From Pseudomonas crudilactis (GTDB taxonomy: Bacteria; Pseudomonadota; Gammaproteobacteria; Pseudomonadales; Pseudomonadaceae), in assembly GCF_013433315.1 (NCBI RefSeq), contig NZ_WXVV01000001.1:496001-560000 (forward strand): DNA of 64,000 bases, in the 5' to 3' direction. The notes beneath the pieces are model-generated. The model saw only the letters and a program-made list of their open reading frames with translations. It had not been told where the DNA came from and did no database searches. The position numbers and the translations under genes are program-made. Positions 14,833-24,117 of this stretch are shown here, in pieces. Position 1 is the first letter of the stretch; every line of letters starts with the position of its first letter.

Positions 14833-16765
14833 CATCCGCCTGTTGATCGTCGACGACAACGTTGCCACCCGCTACGCCCTGCGGCGACGGCTGGAGCGCC
14901 ACGGTTACGAAGTCCTTGAGGCCGGTACCGGCGGCGACGGGCTCGCGCTGATCGACAGTGAAGCGCTCGATGCGTTGATTCTCGACGTCAATCTGCCGGA
15001 CATGAGCGGTTTCGACATCGTGCGTATCCTGCGTGCGGACACACGCACGGCGTTGCTGCCAGTGATCCACGTATCTGCGGCGTCAATCCAGACCGGTGAC
15101 ATCATCACCGGCCTCGATGCGGGCGCCGACGCCTACCTGATTCACCCGGTCGACCCGGACGTGCTGCTGGCCACCCTGCGTACGCTGTTGCGGGTGCGCG
15201 ACACGGAAAATGCCCTGCGCGAAAGTGAAGCGCGATTCCGCGAGATTTTCGCCAATGTGTCCGCACCTATCGCAGTGCTCGATGCCAGCCTCAAGGTGCA
15301 TGAGTGCAACCAGGCCTTCGCCCAACTGATTCTCGACAATCAGGACCCGAAAATCCTGCGTGAATGCTTCGCCGAGGAGCAGAGCGCCATCCTCAATGAG
15401 CTGCGTCTGCGCCTGGTCGATGGCGAACGCTGGAAAGGCACGCTGAACATGCGCGTGCAGGGTGAAATTCGCGAGACCGAGTGGCAGATTTCACCGTACC
15501 GCACGCCAGAGTTGAGCCTGGTGTTCGTCGAAGACGTTACCGAACACCGCCATCGCGAGCGCTCGCATCTGGCGCGTCTGGATGACACCACCACGCAACT
15601 GGCCAAGGAAGTCGCCGAACGTGCGCGCGCCGAGGCGCAGTTGCTGCAAGTGCAGAAGATGGACGCACTGGGCAAGCTCACTGGCGGTATCGCCCACGAC
15701 TTCAACAACCTGCTGACCGGGATCATCACCAGCCTCGAACTTATCCAGAAACGAGTCGCCGATCAGCGTCTGGACAAGGTGCAGTTTTACAGCGAAGCGG
15801 CGCTGAATTCGGCGATGAGTGCCGCGTCCCTGACTCATCGTTTACTCGCCTTCGCCCGTCAGCAGCCGCTGGATACGCGGCCCGTAGACATCAACGACCA
15901 AGTCCGTTCGCTGGAAGAATTGCTGGTGCGCACCATCGGTGAACGGATCAGCCTCAAGCTTGAACTGACCAGCAAACCGGCCATCGCCCTGGTCGACCCG
16001 GTGCAGCTGGAAAGCGCAGTATTGAATCTGGTGATCAACGCCCGCGATGCGCTGCCGGCGGGCGGCAATATCTGGGTCAACACCTACGCCGCGTACTCCC
16101 ACGGCGATCCGAATCTGGCCGACGGCGCTTATGTGGCGCTGTCGGTGCGCGACGACGGTACCGGGATCGAGCACAACGTCATCGATAAGGTCTTCGATCC
16201 GTTTTTCACCACCAAGCCGTTGGGTCAGGGCACAGGACTGGGGTTGTCGACGATCTATGGCTTTGCCCGCCAGTCGGGCGGTGACGCGCATATCCGCAGT
16301 GTGGCGCGACGTGGCACCGAAGTGACCATCATGTTGCCGGCCACCACCGACCCGACAGGCGCCGACATCCCCGCGCCGGTGGTCGATCCGCAAGGCAGTG
16401 GTGAGCATGTGCTGATAGTCGAAGACATGCCGTCGGTGCGCATGTTTGTCACGGAAGTGCTGGAAGACGCGGGCTATCGCTGCACTCAGGCGGCGGATAT
16501 CGAAACGGCGCTGGAGCGATTGCAGAACGACTCGTCAATCAACCTGCTACTGACCGACGTGGGCCTGCCGCGCATGAGCGGCCGGGAGTTGGCGGATGTG
16601 GCGCGGGGTTGGCGCGAGGGACTGCCGATCCTGTTCATGACCGGGTATGCGGAAACGGCGATCAATCGTCAGGTGTTTCTCGGCAGTGGCATGGACATGC
16701 TGGTCAAGCCGTTTCAGATCAGTGAACTGCTCGACAAGGTCCGCCGAACCCTTGATGGTGCCTGA
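14822..16765 (+). CDS. Hybrid kinase REC-PAS-HisKA-HATPase-REC, output of the stressosome operon
   Basis: A 647-aa cytoplasmic signalling protein. REC1 (about 5-120) has acceptor Asp55 (LILDVNLPDMSG), but its usual switch lysine is replaced: the motif reads YLIHPVDPD. Then a PAS domain (about 140-250), a HisKA with His about 293 (LTGGIAHDFNNLL), a HATPase_c (VINARDAL, DDGTGIE, GTGLGLSTIYGF), and a second REC with Asp579 (LLLTDVGLPRMSG) and a normal lysine (DMLVKPFQ). It probably receives phosphate from the kinase encoded just upstream. No DNA-binding output domain is present, so the final target must be elsewhere. Start at 14822 gives a normal REC N-terminus. Last gene of the operon. Confidence 0.9.
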   Translation: MKRDIRLLIVDDNVATRYALRRRLERHGYEVLEAGTGGDGLALIDSEALDALILDVNLPDMSGFDIVRILRADTRTALLPVIHVSAASIQTGDIITGLDAGADAYLIHPVDPDVLLATLRTLLRVRDTENALRESEARFREIFANVSAPIAVLDASLKVHECNQAFAQLILDNQDPKILRECFAEEQSAILNELRLRLVDGERWKGTLNMRVQGEIRETEWQISPYRTPELSLVFVEDVTEHRHRERSHLARLDDTTTQLAKEVAERARAEAQLLQVQKMDALGKLTGGIAHDFNNLLTGIITSLELIQKRVADQRLDKVQFYSEAALNSAMSAASLTHRLLAFARQQPLDTRPVDINDQVRSLEELLVRTIGERISLKLELTSKPAIALVDPVQLESAVLNLVINARDALPAGGNIWVNTYAAYSHGDPNLADGAYVALSVRDDGTGIEHNVIDKVFDPFFTTKPLGQGTGLGLSTIYGFARQSGGDAHIRSVARRGTEVTIMLPATTDPTGADIPAPVVDPQGSGEHVLIVEDMPSVRMFVTEVLEDAGYRCTQAADIETALERLQNDSSINLLLTDVGLPRMSGRELADVARGWREGLPILFMTGYAETAINRQVFLGSGMDMLVKPFQISELLDKVRRTLDGA

Positions 16766-16771
16766 TCTAAT

Positions 16772-16914
16772 GCCTTCGCGAGCAAGCTCGCTCCCACAGA
16801 TACTTCTGTCGATTACCGATCCAATGTGGGAGCGAGCCTGCTCGCGAAGGCGTCAAATCAGTGACTTCATCTGTGACTGACACTCCGCTTTCGCGAGCAG
16901 GCTCGCTCCCACAG
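16772..16914. repeat. REPIN plus a third REP, class 1
   Basis: An inverted REP pair at 16772-16853 (GCCTTCGCGAGCAAGCTCGC ... GAGCCTGCTCGCGAAGGC) and a further REP at about 16886-16914 fill the gap between the convergent stressosome operon and the UvrA-like gene. A stem-loop transcript end is likely here for both. Confidence 0.88.
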
Positions 16915-16964
16915 GGGGCTTGTGTACTGATATCCAGTTCATTGGGCCAACTGGACCGCAGCAA

Positions 16965-19598
16965 CTATCGGTTCAAAGCCCTAGCCAGAAACGGCGCCGT
17001 CCGGCTCTTCTTGCTCGCCGCAACCTTCTGCGGTGTGCCCGCAGCGACAATCCTGCCGCCCTGATCCCCCGCCCCCGGGCCGATGTCGATCACCCAGTCA
17101 CTTTGCGCCACCACACGCATTTCGTGTTCGACAACAATCACCGTGTGCCCCGCCGTCACCAGCGTGTCCAGTTGCTCAAGCAACCGATCAACATCGCGCG
17201 GATGCAGCCCGGTGGTCGGTTCATCCAGCACGTACAAGGTTGCGCCGCGCTGGTTGCGCTGCAATTCGGTGGCCAGTTTGATGCGTTGTGCTTCGCCGCC
17301 GGACAACTCTGTGGCCGGCTGACCCAGACGCAGATAACCCAGGCCAATGTCCCGCAGCACTTCCAGTGAACGGCGAATCCCCGGTTGCTCGGCGAAGACT
17401 TTCACCGCCTCCTCCACGGTCAGTTGCAGCACCTGTGCGATGCTCAAACCCTGCCAGAGAATCGCCAGCGTTTGCGGGTTATAGCGTGCGCCATGGCAGG
17501 TCGGGCACGGTGCATAGACACTCGGCATGAACAATAACTCGACACTGACAAAGCCTTCACCCTCACAGGTGGCGCAACGGCCCTTGGCGACGTTGAAGGA
17601 AAACTGCCCGGCGTCATAACCCGCCGCCCGGGCGTCGTCGGTCGCGGCATACAGCTTGCGCACGTTGTCGAACAAACCGGTGTAGGTGGCCAGATTGGAG
17701 CGTGGCGTGCGGCCGATGGGTTTCTGATCGACCTGCACCAGTCGCTTGATCGACTCCAGCCCCGACGTGACCTGGCCGCTGCTGAGTTGCGGTGCGTCGT
17801 CTTCGAGGCTGAGTTCTTGCGTCTCGCTTTCCCGCGTTGGACGGCCCAACTGCGCGCCGACCAGTTCCAGCAACGCCTGACTGACCAGACTCGACTTGCC
17901 AGAGCCGGACACGCCCGTCACCGAGGTGAAGCAGCCCAAGGGAAATTCGGCACTCAGATTGTTCAGGTTGTTGCGGGTAATGCCGTCGAGTTTCAGCCAC
18001 GCCGTCGGTTTGCGCGCGGCGCGTGTCTGACGCTGCGATTCGGCAAACAGATAAGCGCGGGTCTGTGACTGTTCGATCTCGGCAAGACCTGCCGGCGGGC
18101 CGCTGTACAACACTTGCCCACCCTGCTCGCCCGCCGCCGGGCCGACATCGATCAGCCAGTCAGCGCGGCGCATGGTTTCCAGATCATGCTCGACCACAAA
18201 CAGCGTGTTGCCGTCAGCTTTCAAGCGTTGCAAGGCCTCGAACAACGCTTCGCCATCGGCCGGGTGCAAACCGGCAGAAGGTTCGTCGAGGACATAAATC
18301 ACACCGAACAATTGCGAGCCCAACTGCGTCGCCAAGCGCAAGCGCTGCAACTCGCCGGACGACAGCGTCGGCGTGCTGCGTTCCAGCGCCAGGTAACCGA
18401 GGCCCAGATCGGTCAGCGTGCTGACCCGCTCGAGCAGATCCTCGGCGATGCGCTGCGCCGCCAGACGTTTCTCCAGCGACAGATTTGGCGTGTGCCGCAC
18501 ATCCGGCGCACTGCCATGGCCGCTGGCACCGTGGGCCACACGCTGCTGGCGGGCCTCGCGGGTCTGCGCATGACTCAAGGTCTCACCGGTTTCTTCGGCG
18601 TGCTGCAGATAACTGGCCGCCGCCACCGGCCGCAATACTTCGGCCACTTGCAGCAAAGGCATCTGCGACAGCTCACCGATGTCATACCCGGCAAACGTCA
18701 CCGACAACGCTTCACGTTTCAGGCGCTTGCCGTCACATAACGGGCAAGGGCTGCCGAGCATGAACTGCGCGACGCGCTTCTTCATCAGCGCACTTTGCGA
18801 ATGGCTGAAGGTGTGCAGGATGTAGCGGCGGGCGCCGGTGAAGGTGCCTTGATAACTCGGTTCCATCTTGCGTTTGAGGGCGACGCGGGTTTCTTCCGGG
18901 GTCAGCCCGGCATACACCGGCACGGTGGGGGTTTCTTCGGTGAAGAGAATCCAGTCGCGCTGCTTTTTCGGCAGCTTTTTCCACGGGATGTCGACATCGA
19001 TGCCCATGGTTACGAGGATGTCGCGCAGGTTCTGCCCCTGCCATGCCAGCGGCCAGGACGCCACCGCGCGTTGGCGGATGGTCAGGTTGGGATCGGGCAC
19101 CATCAGCGCTTCGGTGACTTCATAGACGCGGCCGAGACCATGGCACTCCGGGCAGGCGCCTTGCGGGGTGTTCGGCGAGAAATCCTCGGCGTACAACATC
19201 GGCTGCCCAGGCGGATAACTGCCGGCGCGCGAGTACAACATTCGGATCAGGCTCGACAACGTGGTGACACTGCCCACCGACGAACGCGTACTCGGCGTAC
19301 CGCGCTGCTGTTGCAGGGCCACGGCCGGCGGCAGGCCCTCGATGGAGTCGACATCCGGCACGCCAACCTGATCGATCAGCCGTCGCGCATACGGCGCCAC
19401 CGATTCGAAGTAACGACGCTGGGCTTCGGCATACAAGGTTGAAAATGCCAGCGACGACTTGCCCGAACCGGACACTCCGGTAAACACCACGAGAGCATCG
19501 CGGGGAATATCGATATCGACGTTCTTGAGGTTGTGTTCACGGGCGCCGCGCACCCGGACCATGCCGGCGGGTGCTTTGGAGGTGCGTTTGGAAGTCAT
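16965..19598 (-). CDS. UvrA-like ABC ATPase (UvrA2 / DrrC type)
   Basis: An 877-aa double ABC ATPase. Both Walker A motifs ([15 protein letters not shown] and [15 protein letters not shown]), both signature motifs ([24 protein letters not shown]) and zinc-finger cysteine pairs ([29 protein letters not shown]) are present. It is shorter than housekeeping UvrA (about 940 aa), which fits the UvrA2 class that lacks part of the UvrB-contact region and is linked to resistance to DNA-binding drugs. Main nucleotide-excision UvrA should be elsewhere in the genome. AGGCAGG precedes the ATG. A PAS/hybrid kinase gene lies 31 nt upstream in the same direction, so the two may be co-transcribed. Confidence 0.88.
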   Translation of the reverse strand: MTSKRTSKAPAGMVRVRGAREHNLKNVDIDIPRDALVVFTGVSGSGKSSLAFSTLYAEAQRRYFESVAPYARRLIDQVGVPDVDSIEGLPPAVALQQQRGTPSTRSSVGSVTTLSSLIRMLYSRAGSYPPGQPMLYAEDFSPNTPQGACPECHGLGRVYEVTEALMVPDPNLTIRQRAVASWPLAWQGQNLRDILVTMGIDVDIPWKKLPKKQRDWILFTEETPTVPVYAGLTPEETRVALKRKMEPSYQGTFTGARRYILHTFSHSQSALMKKRVAQFMLGSPCPLCDGKRLKREALSVTFAGYDIGELSQMPLLQVAEVLRPVAAASYLQHAEETGETLSHAQTREARQQRVAHGASGHGSAPDVRHTPNLSLEKRLAAQRIAEDLLERVSTLTDLGLGYLALERSTPTLSSGELQRLRLATQLGSQLFGVIYVLDEPSAGLHPADGEALFEALQRLKADGNTLFVVEHDLETMRRADWLIDVGPAAGEQGGQVLYSGPPAGLAEIEQSQTRAYLFAESQRQTRAARKPTAWLKLDGITRNNLNNLSAEFPLGCFTSVTGVSGSGKSSLVSQALLELVGAQLGRPTRESETQELSLEDDAPQLSSGQVTSGLESIKRLVQVDQKPIGRTPRSNLATYTGLFDNVRKLYAATDDARAAGYDAGQFSFNVAKGRCATCEGEGFVSVELLFMPSVYAPCPTCHGARYNPQTLAILWQGLSIAQVLQLTVEEAVKVFAEQPGIRRSLEVLRDIGLGYLRLGQPATELSGGEAQRIKLATELQRNQRGATLYVLDEPTTGLHPRDVDRLLEQLDTLVTAGHTVIVVEHEMRVVAQSDWVIDIGPGAGDQGGRIVAAGTPQKVAASKKSRTAPFLARALNR

Positions 19599-19629
19599 CG
19601 ACCTGCCTTGATAAAGGAATGTTCAGCGC

Positions 19630-21741
19630 TCAGTTGCCGAGAACCACCCGAATCATCTGCAATAAGGCTTCGGGGCTGTACGGTTTGCCGAGCAAGTGAG
19701 TATCAGGACTCAATTGGTGATTGCGCGAGATGATGTCGCGGGTGTGCCCGGAGGTGAACAGTACCGCCACCGGCGGCGTCTGCACCTTGGCCCAGGCGAA
19801 CAGGTCAGAGCTTTTGATCAGCCCCGGCATGACCACATCGGTGAAGATCAGGTCGACGTCGGTGCCTTCCAGCAGCATTTGCATGGCCGCATCGCCGTGG
19901 CCGGCGGTCAACACGCGGTAACCCTCCTCGCGCAACAACTCAACGGCCGAGGCGCGCACCGCGTCGTTGTCCTCGACCACCAGAATCGTCTCGTGGCCGC
20001 CGCTCTGCTGCCGTTGCAGATTGGGCGACTCATCAAGGATCGGGCGCAGGCTGCGCGGGAAGTACAACTGCACCCGCGTACCCTCGCCGAGGGTACTGGC
20101 GATCTCGACGTGGCCGCCGCTCTGTTTGACGAAACCGAACACCATGCTCAGGCCCAGGCCGGTGCCCTGACCGTCAGCCTTGGTGGTGAAAAACGGTTCG
20201 AAAACCTGCTCGAGAATGCCTGGCGCGATGCCGGCACCGGTGTCACTGACACCGACGCGGACAAACTCGCCGGAAACGATGCCTTTACCGGCACAGAACT
20301 CGCGATCGAGGCGCACGTTGGCGGCGCTGAGCGCAATGGTGCCCTCGCCCTTCATCGCATCACGGGCATTGATCGCCAGGTTGAGAATGGCGTTTTCCAA
20401 CTGGTTGCGGTCGACGTTGATATGCCACGGTTGCTGCGGCAGCTGCACATCGATCTGAATGGTTTCGCCCAGCGCTCGCTGCAGCAATTCGCCGACACCT
20501 TCGAAGATCTGCCGCGGATTGCACACTGCCGGCGACAACGGCTGGCGCCGGGCAAACGCGAGCAATTGCGAGGACAGCTTGGCGCCGCGTTCGACCGCCG
20601 CCAGCGAGGCACTGACCCGGCGCTGCACATTGGCGTTGTTCGGTTCGTGGCGCGCGAGCAGATGCAGATTGCCGGCGATCACTTGCAGCAGATTATTGAA
20701 GTCGTGAGCGACACCGCCGGTCAGCCCGCCAATCGCTTCGAGTTTCTGCGACTGGCGCAACTGCTCTTCAGCCGCCAGCCGCGCCTCGACTTCCTCGCCC
20801 ACGCGCTGTTCGAGGTTGCGGGTAAATTTGAGCAGGGATTCTTCGGCAATCTTGCGCTCATGAATGTCGATCAGTATCCCGGGAAAACGCAGCGGCGCAC
20901 CGTGTTCGTCGAACTCACACGCGCCACTGGCCAACACCCACAGATAACTGCCGTCACTACGCCGGACGCGATACTCGGCGTTATATGGCTCGCCGGTCTG
21001 CACGGAATGGGCGACGCGCTCTTGCACCCAGGCGTGGTCATCGGGATGGATGCGCGATTCAGCAATGTCCTGGGCCAGATTGCTCAGGTCGTGATCCGGC
21101 GGATACGAGAACGTACGGGCAAAACGCTCATCCGCGGACAATGTGTTGTTTTTCACGTCCCAGACAAACGAGCCGAGCAAGGCCCCGGCATTCAGCGCCA
21201 GACGGACCCGCTCATTGTCAGCGCGGTAGGCTTGTTCTGCCGCCTGACGCCGGCGTTCGGAGTGCATGAATTCGGTGGTTTCCACCACCATGGCCATCAC
21301 CCCGCCGGGCGCTCCGTCATCATTGGCCACCGGGCTGTAATACAAATCCATCCAGACGTCTTCGGGGACGCCGTCGCGCAACAGCACCAGTTCTTTGTTG
21401 CGGAAGGACAAAGTGCCGCCCGCCAGACAGGTGTCGACCACATGCCGGTTGAACTCGGCGACTTCCGGCCAGCCCAGCTCTACCGGTGAACCGAGCAGAT
21501 ATGGATGGCGACCACCGGCAAATATCGAATAGGCGTCGTTGTAGATCATGTAGCCGGCGCGGCCCCAGAGCATGACCATCGGCAGTGGCGAGGCCAGCAT
21601 CAATTGCACCGCGCTGCACAGGCTGGCTGGCCAGCTGTTCAGCGGGCCGAGTTCGGTGTGGCGCCAGTCGAACGCACTGATGCGCCCGGCCATTTCGCCT
21701 CTCCAGCCGTCACAACCATGGCTATCGGATAAAAACTGCAT
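19630..21741 (-). CDS. PAS-domain hybrid histidine kinase
   Basis: A 703-aa cytoplasmic sensor. The N-terminus (about 15-150) is a PAS-like domain of the type starting FDWRHTELGPLNSWPASL, then a PAS/PAC pair (about 185-300, LGSFVWDVKNNTLSADERFARTF...YRVRRSDGSYLWV). Then HisKA (AIGGLTGGVAHDFNNLL), HATPase_c (NLAINARDAM, DTGAGI, GTGLGLSMVFGF) and a C-terminal REC (LIFTDVVMPG, HLLGKPYS). Start chosen at 21741; an in-frame ATG 54 nt upstream is less likely, because the homologous start of such proteins is near this point. There are no membrane segments. It stands alone except for the UvrA-like gene downstream; no separate response regulator is near. Confidence 0.85.
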   Translation of the reverse strand: MQFLSDSHGCDGWRGEMAGRISAFDWRHTELGPLNSWPASLCSAVQLMLASPLPMVMLWGRAGYMIYNDAYSIFAGGRHPYLLGSPVELGWPEVAEFNRHVVDTCLAGGTLSFRNKELVLLRDGVPEDVWMDLYYSPVANDDGAPGGVMAMVVETTEFMHSERRRQAAEQAYRADNERVRLALNAGALLGSFVWDVKNNTLSADERFARTFSYPPDHDLSNLAQDIAESRIHPDDHAWVQERVAHSVQTGEPYNAEYRVRRSDGSYLWVLASGACEFDEHGAPLRFPGILIDIHERKIAEESLLKFTRNLEQRVGEEVEARLAAEEQLRQSQKLEAIGGLTGGVAHDFNNLLQVIAGNLHLLARHEPNNANVQRRVSASLAAVERGAKLSSQLLAFARRQPLSPAVCNPRQIFEGVGELLQRALGETIQIDVQLPQQPWHINVDRNQLENAILNLAINARDAMKGEGTIALSAANVRLDREFCAGKGIVSGEFVRVGVSDTGAGIAPGILEQVFEPFFTTKADGQGTGLGLSMVFGFVKQSGGHVEIASTLGEGTRVQLYFPRSLRPILDESPNLQRQQSGGHETILVVEDNDAVRASAVELLREEGYRVLTAGHGDAAMQMLLEGTDVDLIFTDVVMPGLIKSSDLFAWAKVQTPPVAVLFTSGHTRDIISRNHQLSPDTHLLGKPYSPEALLQMIRVVLGN

Positions 21742-21875
21742 CGACTGACTCAGTGCCCTTAGGTGATTGCCCGATAAATTGCCGCGCCAGCGCAACGCGA
21801 CGCCCGTCTGTTTCGAGCGTCTTCATTCGCAATGGTTTCATCTGAGGTATAGCCGATTTCACGCTCGGCCGAAAC

Positions 21876-22565
21876 TCACACCCCGATCAGGTGTTTGAGC
21901 GGATGGTAGCCAGTTTTCATCTTTGCGGCGACGTCGAGAATGGCCTTCTCGATGCCGTTCAAATGCATGCAGGTCAGCTCGATGGCGGCGCTCTGATTGC
22001 CGGCTTCGATGTACTCGATCAGTCGCAGGTGTTCGTCATCGCGGCAGACTTCGTGGCTGTCGTCGTCCAGTGCCGCGGCATACAGCGAAGCGCGGGATAT
22101 CAACTTCTGGAACCAGTCGAGCAGCACCGGGTTGTTGAGGCTGCGCGCCAGTTTGATGTGGAACTCGCCGAGCAGATGAATCAGCCGTTCATGGTCGCCT
22201 GCGGCGTGCGCTTGATCTTCCAGCAGCAGGTGTTCGCGCAGATCCTGCATCGCTGCCGTGTCCTTGCGCCGGCACAGTTCGGTGACGATGCCGATCTCGA
22301 TCAGCCGGCGGGTTTCGAACAGCGAACGGATCTCTTCATTGCTCGGCAACGACACCGATGCCCCCTTATTGGGCTCGGTGGTGACCAGGCCATCGGCCTC
22401 CAATTGCTTCAATGCAGCACGCACCGACGTGCGGCTGACATTGAATAACTCGGCCAGCGAGGCCTCGCCCAGCTTCATCCCCGGGCGCAACGAACGCTTG
22501 CTGATCGCCTCGTAAACCCCTTGGTAGACGCGGTCGACCGTGGTTTCCGGTTTCTTTTCGGTCAT
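21876..22565 (-). CDS. GntR-family regulator, FadR/FCD subgroup
   Basis: A 229-aa repressor-type regulator. The N-terminal winged helix is GVYEAISKRSLRPGMKLGEASLAELFNVSRTSVRAALKQLEADGLV, followed by an all-helical FCD ligand domain (about 85-215) with the metal/ligand-site histidines EFHIKLA, DDEHLRLIEYI and CMHLNGIE. FCD regulators usually control a divergent catabolic operon. Here the divergent side holds only a truncated flavin-reductase fragment, so its original target may have been lost. A candidate binding site with TGCA half-sites lies in the 109-bp gap. Confidence 0.9.
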   Translation of the reverse strand: MTEKKPETTVDRVYQGVYEAISKRSLRPGMKLGEASLAELFNVSRTSVRAALKQLEADGLVTTEPNKGASVSLPSNEEIRSLFETRRLIEIGIVTELCRRKDTAAMQDLREHLLLEDQAHAAGDHERLIHLLGEFHIKLARSLNNPVLLDWFQKLISRASLYAAALDDDSHEVCRDDEHLRLIEYIEAGNQSAAIELTCMHLNGIEKAILDVAAKMKTGYHPLKHLIGV

Positions 22566-22640
22566 TCGAACACTCCTTTGGCGTCAGGCAACCAGCCCTT
22601 GGCGATGCCTGGCCATGGAAACGCAGATTAATCCGGGCCT

Positions 22641-22669
22641 TTGCAAATTGCATTCATATATTGCATACC
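22641..22669. promoter_or_regulatory. Possible operator of the FCD-type GntR regulator
   Basis: The gap between the regulator and the flavin-reductase fragment contains ttgcaaattgcattcatata then ttgcatacc: three TTGCA/TGCAT half-sites, two of them forming an imperfect palindrome TGCAT-7 nt-TTGCA. Placement between divergent genes suits a GntR operator. No match to a known motif is claimed. Confidence 0.3.
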
Positions 22670-22674
22670 GGCGG

Positions 22675-22923
22675 ATGATGGCGCTGAACATTGGTCAGTC
22701 GCAGGAGATCATTTTTGGCGAGGTGTTGATGGCGCATGTGCGCGATGAGCTGATCGATCCGAGGACGCTGTACATCGATCAATTGGGCCTGGATGCGATC
22801 GGACGCATGGGTGGCCATGGTTACGCACGAACCCGCGATTACTTCGATTTGCCGACCCGCTCGTTGCAAGCGTGGACGGAAGCGCCGGGCGGTGGCGAGC
22901 GGTTTTGGCCTGCTGCCAAATAA
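22675..22923 (+). pseudogene. C-terminal fragment of a flavin reductase domain protein
   Basis: An 82-codon open frame reading ALNIGQSQEIIFGEVLMAHV and then RIDQ-type sequence (YIDQLGLDAIGRMGGHGYARTRDYFDLP). This matches the last third of FMN-binding split-barrel flavin reductases (IVFGEV..., R-x-GG-x-x-YARTRD). The N-terminal two thirds, including the flavin-binding strands, are absent, and the upstream in-frame sequence is not homologous. It has an ATG but no clear ribosome site. I interpret it as the remnant of an operon once controlled by the divergent GntR regulator. Confidence 0.7.
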
Positions 22924-22945
22924 CCCAACAGAGAAATGCATTCCC

Positions 22946-23036
22946 CTGTAGGAGTGAGCCTGCTCGCGATAGCGGTGTGTCAGGTATCGATGTGTTGTCT
23001 GACACACCGCTATCGCGAGCAGGCTCACTCCTACAG
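22946..23036. repeat. REPIN, class 2, copy 1
   Basis: A perfect 38-bp inverted repeat: CTGTAGGAGTGAGCCTGCTC... (22946-22983) and its complement (22999-23036) around a 15-nt loop, gtatcgatgtgttgt. The loop recurs, inverted, in the copy at 34461. Confidence 0.93.
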
Positions 23037-23060
23037 TGGTTTTCTGCCGCAGCTGATAAT

Positions 23061-23720
23061 TCAGTCTGTGCCGTACTTCGGCGAGCGTGGGCCGTACAGC
23101 AGGCCTGCGCGATGCCCGGCCGAGAGCAGACGATTGCTCGCCACACCGGCAATCGGGTAGCCGGCATCGGTGGAGCTGTTGATGATCTGCTTCACTGCCG
23201 CCGAGATCAGCATGCCGACGATACCGCCGGCATTGCTATTGCCGCCCTCTTCGCTCGACGCCCGCGCCGAACCGGTCCACAGCGTGGTGCCGCTTTTCAG
23301 GTCGACCAGTTTCGCCGTCGCGGTCACTGCTGTTTCGCTGCTGATCACCATGTAACGCGTGCCGTATTCGGTCACGGTGATGTACAGCGCCGCGTCCGCA
23401 CCGAAGATTTCCTTCAGTTTGCTCGGCGGTGCCTGATGAATATCGTCCGGGGTGGTCAAGCCGTTCTGGCGGAACGTCTCGTCAACCAGCGCGATCGGCA
23501 GCACATAGTAACCGGCCTCGGCCAGCGGGAATGTCACCTGCGACAACAGGCTGTACGACGCCTTCACATCCGGCGAGGTGTTCAGCGGTGGCAGCACCAG
23601 AATGGTTTTCGGCCGCGCTTGTTTGTAGGCCGAGTAATCCACGGTTTTGGGGGCGACGCAGCCACCCAGCACGGTCAGGGCCAGACCGGCGGCCAGCAGT
23701 TTCAAGGTACGCGCGATCAT
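23061..23720 (-). CDS. DUF799 lipoprotein (GNA1162-like)
   Basis: A 219-aa lipoprotein: signal sequence with lipobox LGGC (Cys21), then a DUF799 domain (KTILVLPPLNTSPDVKASYSLLSQVTFPLAEAGYYVLP) with a TolB-N-terminal-like fold, as known for Neisseria GNA1162. Last gene of a three-lipoprotein operon; its start overlaps the DUF4810 stop by 4 nt. In Neisseria the same three families occur together (NMB1162-1164). It is probably outer-membrane anchored on the periplasmic side. Function not established; an envelope transport or assembly complex has been suggested for the family. Confidence 0.87.
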   Translation of the reverse strand: MIARTLKLLAAGLALTVLGGCVAPKTVDYSAYKQARPKTILVLPPLNTSPDVKASYSLLSQVTFPLAEAGYYVLPIALVDETFRQNGLTTPDDIHQAPPSKLKEIFGADAALYITVTEYGTRYMVISSETAVTATAKLVDLKSGTTLWTGSARASSEEGGNSNAGGIVGMLISAAVKQIINSSTDAGYPIAGVASNRLLSAGHRAGLLYGPRSPKYGTD

Positions 23721-24088
23721 TTCGCGTCTCCAGTCTTGGCGTTCTTGAGCAGGAAATCCATGTACGTGCCGGACTCGGGGAACAGGGTTTTCTCGGTTTT
23801 GAACTGCTGCACCATCTGGTCGTCCTTGCCCATGCTCAGATAGAGCAGGCCAAGGTGCGCGTGGTAACCCGGCGGTACAGCTTTACCGGTGGAGCGGATT
23901 TTCTGCAGGTCACGTTCCAGCGCTTCAGCCTGGGCTTCTTTCGGCTCTTCGCCTTTGAAGTATTCGTAGACCTGGGGTTCGTAGCCTTCCCATTGGTACA
24001 GGGTTTGCGGGCCGGTAGCACAACCGGCCAGCAAGGCGCTGGCAGCCAGCGTCAGCGCCATCAACGAGCGCGACAAATTCAGAGTCAT
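23717..24088 (-). CDS. DUF4810 lipoprotein
   Basis: A 123-aa lipoprotein with lipobox LLAGC (Cys22), followed by the DUF4810 signature TLYQWEGYEPQVYEYFKGEEP and a helical, TPR-like C-terminal part (PPGYHAHLGLLYLSMGKDDQMVQQFKTEKTLFPES). Middle gene of the operon, 29 nt after the CsgG-like gene and overlapping the DUF799 gene. Its role is unknown; the TPR-like part suggests it bridges the two partners. Confidence 0.87.
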   Translation of the reverse strand: MTLNLSRSLMALTLAASALLAGCATGPQTLYQWEGYEPQVYEYFKGEEPKEAQAEALERDLQKIRSTGKAVPPGYHAHLGLLYLSMGKDDQMVQQFKTEKTLFPESGTYMDFLLKNAKTGDAK

Positions 24089-24117
24089 GGGGTGTTGCTC
24101 CTTGCAATGGGCGTCGA

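Noticed and set aside
22946..23036. Large hairpin as a terminator or small RNA
   Set aside because: The 38-bp inverted repeat is one of a family of REP doublets with related loops elsewhere in the window and has no T tract, so a REPIN is the better call.
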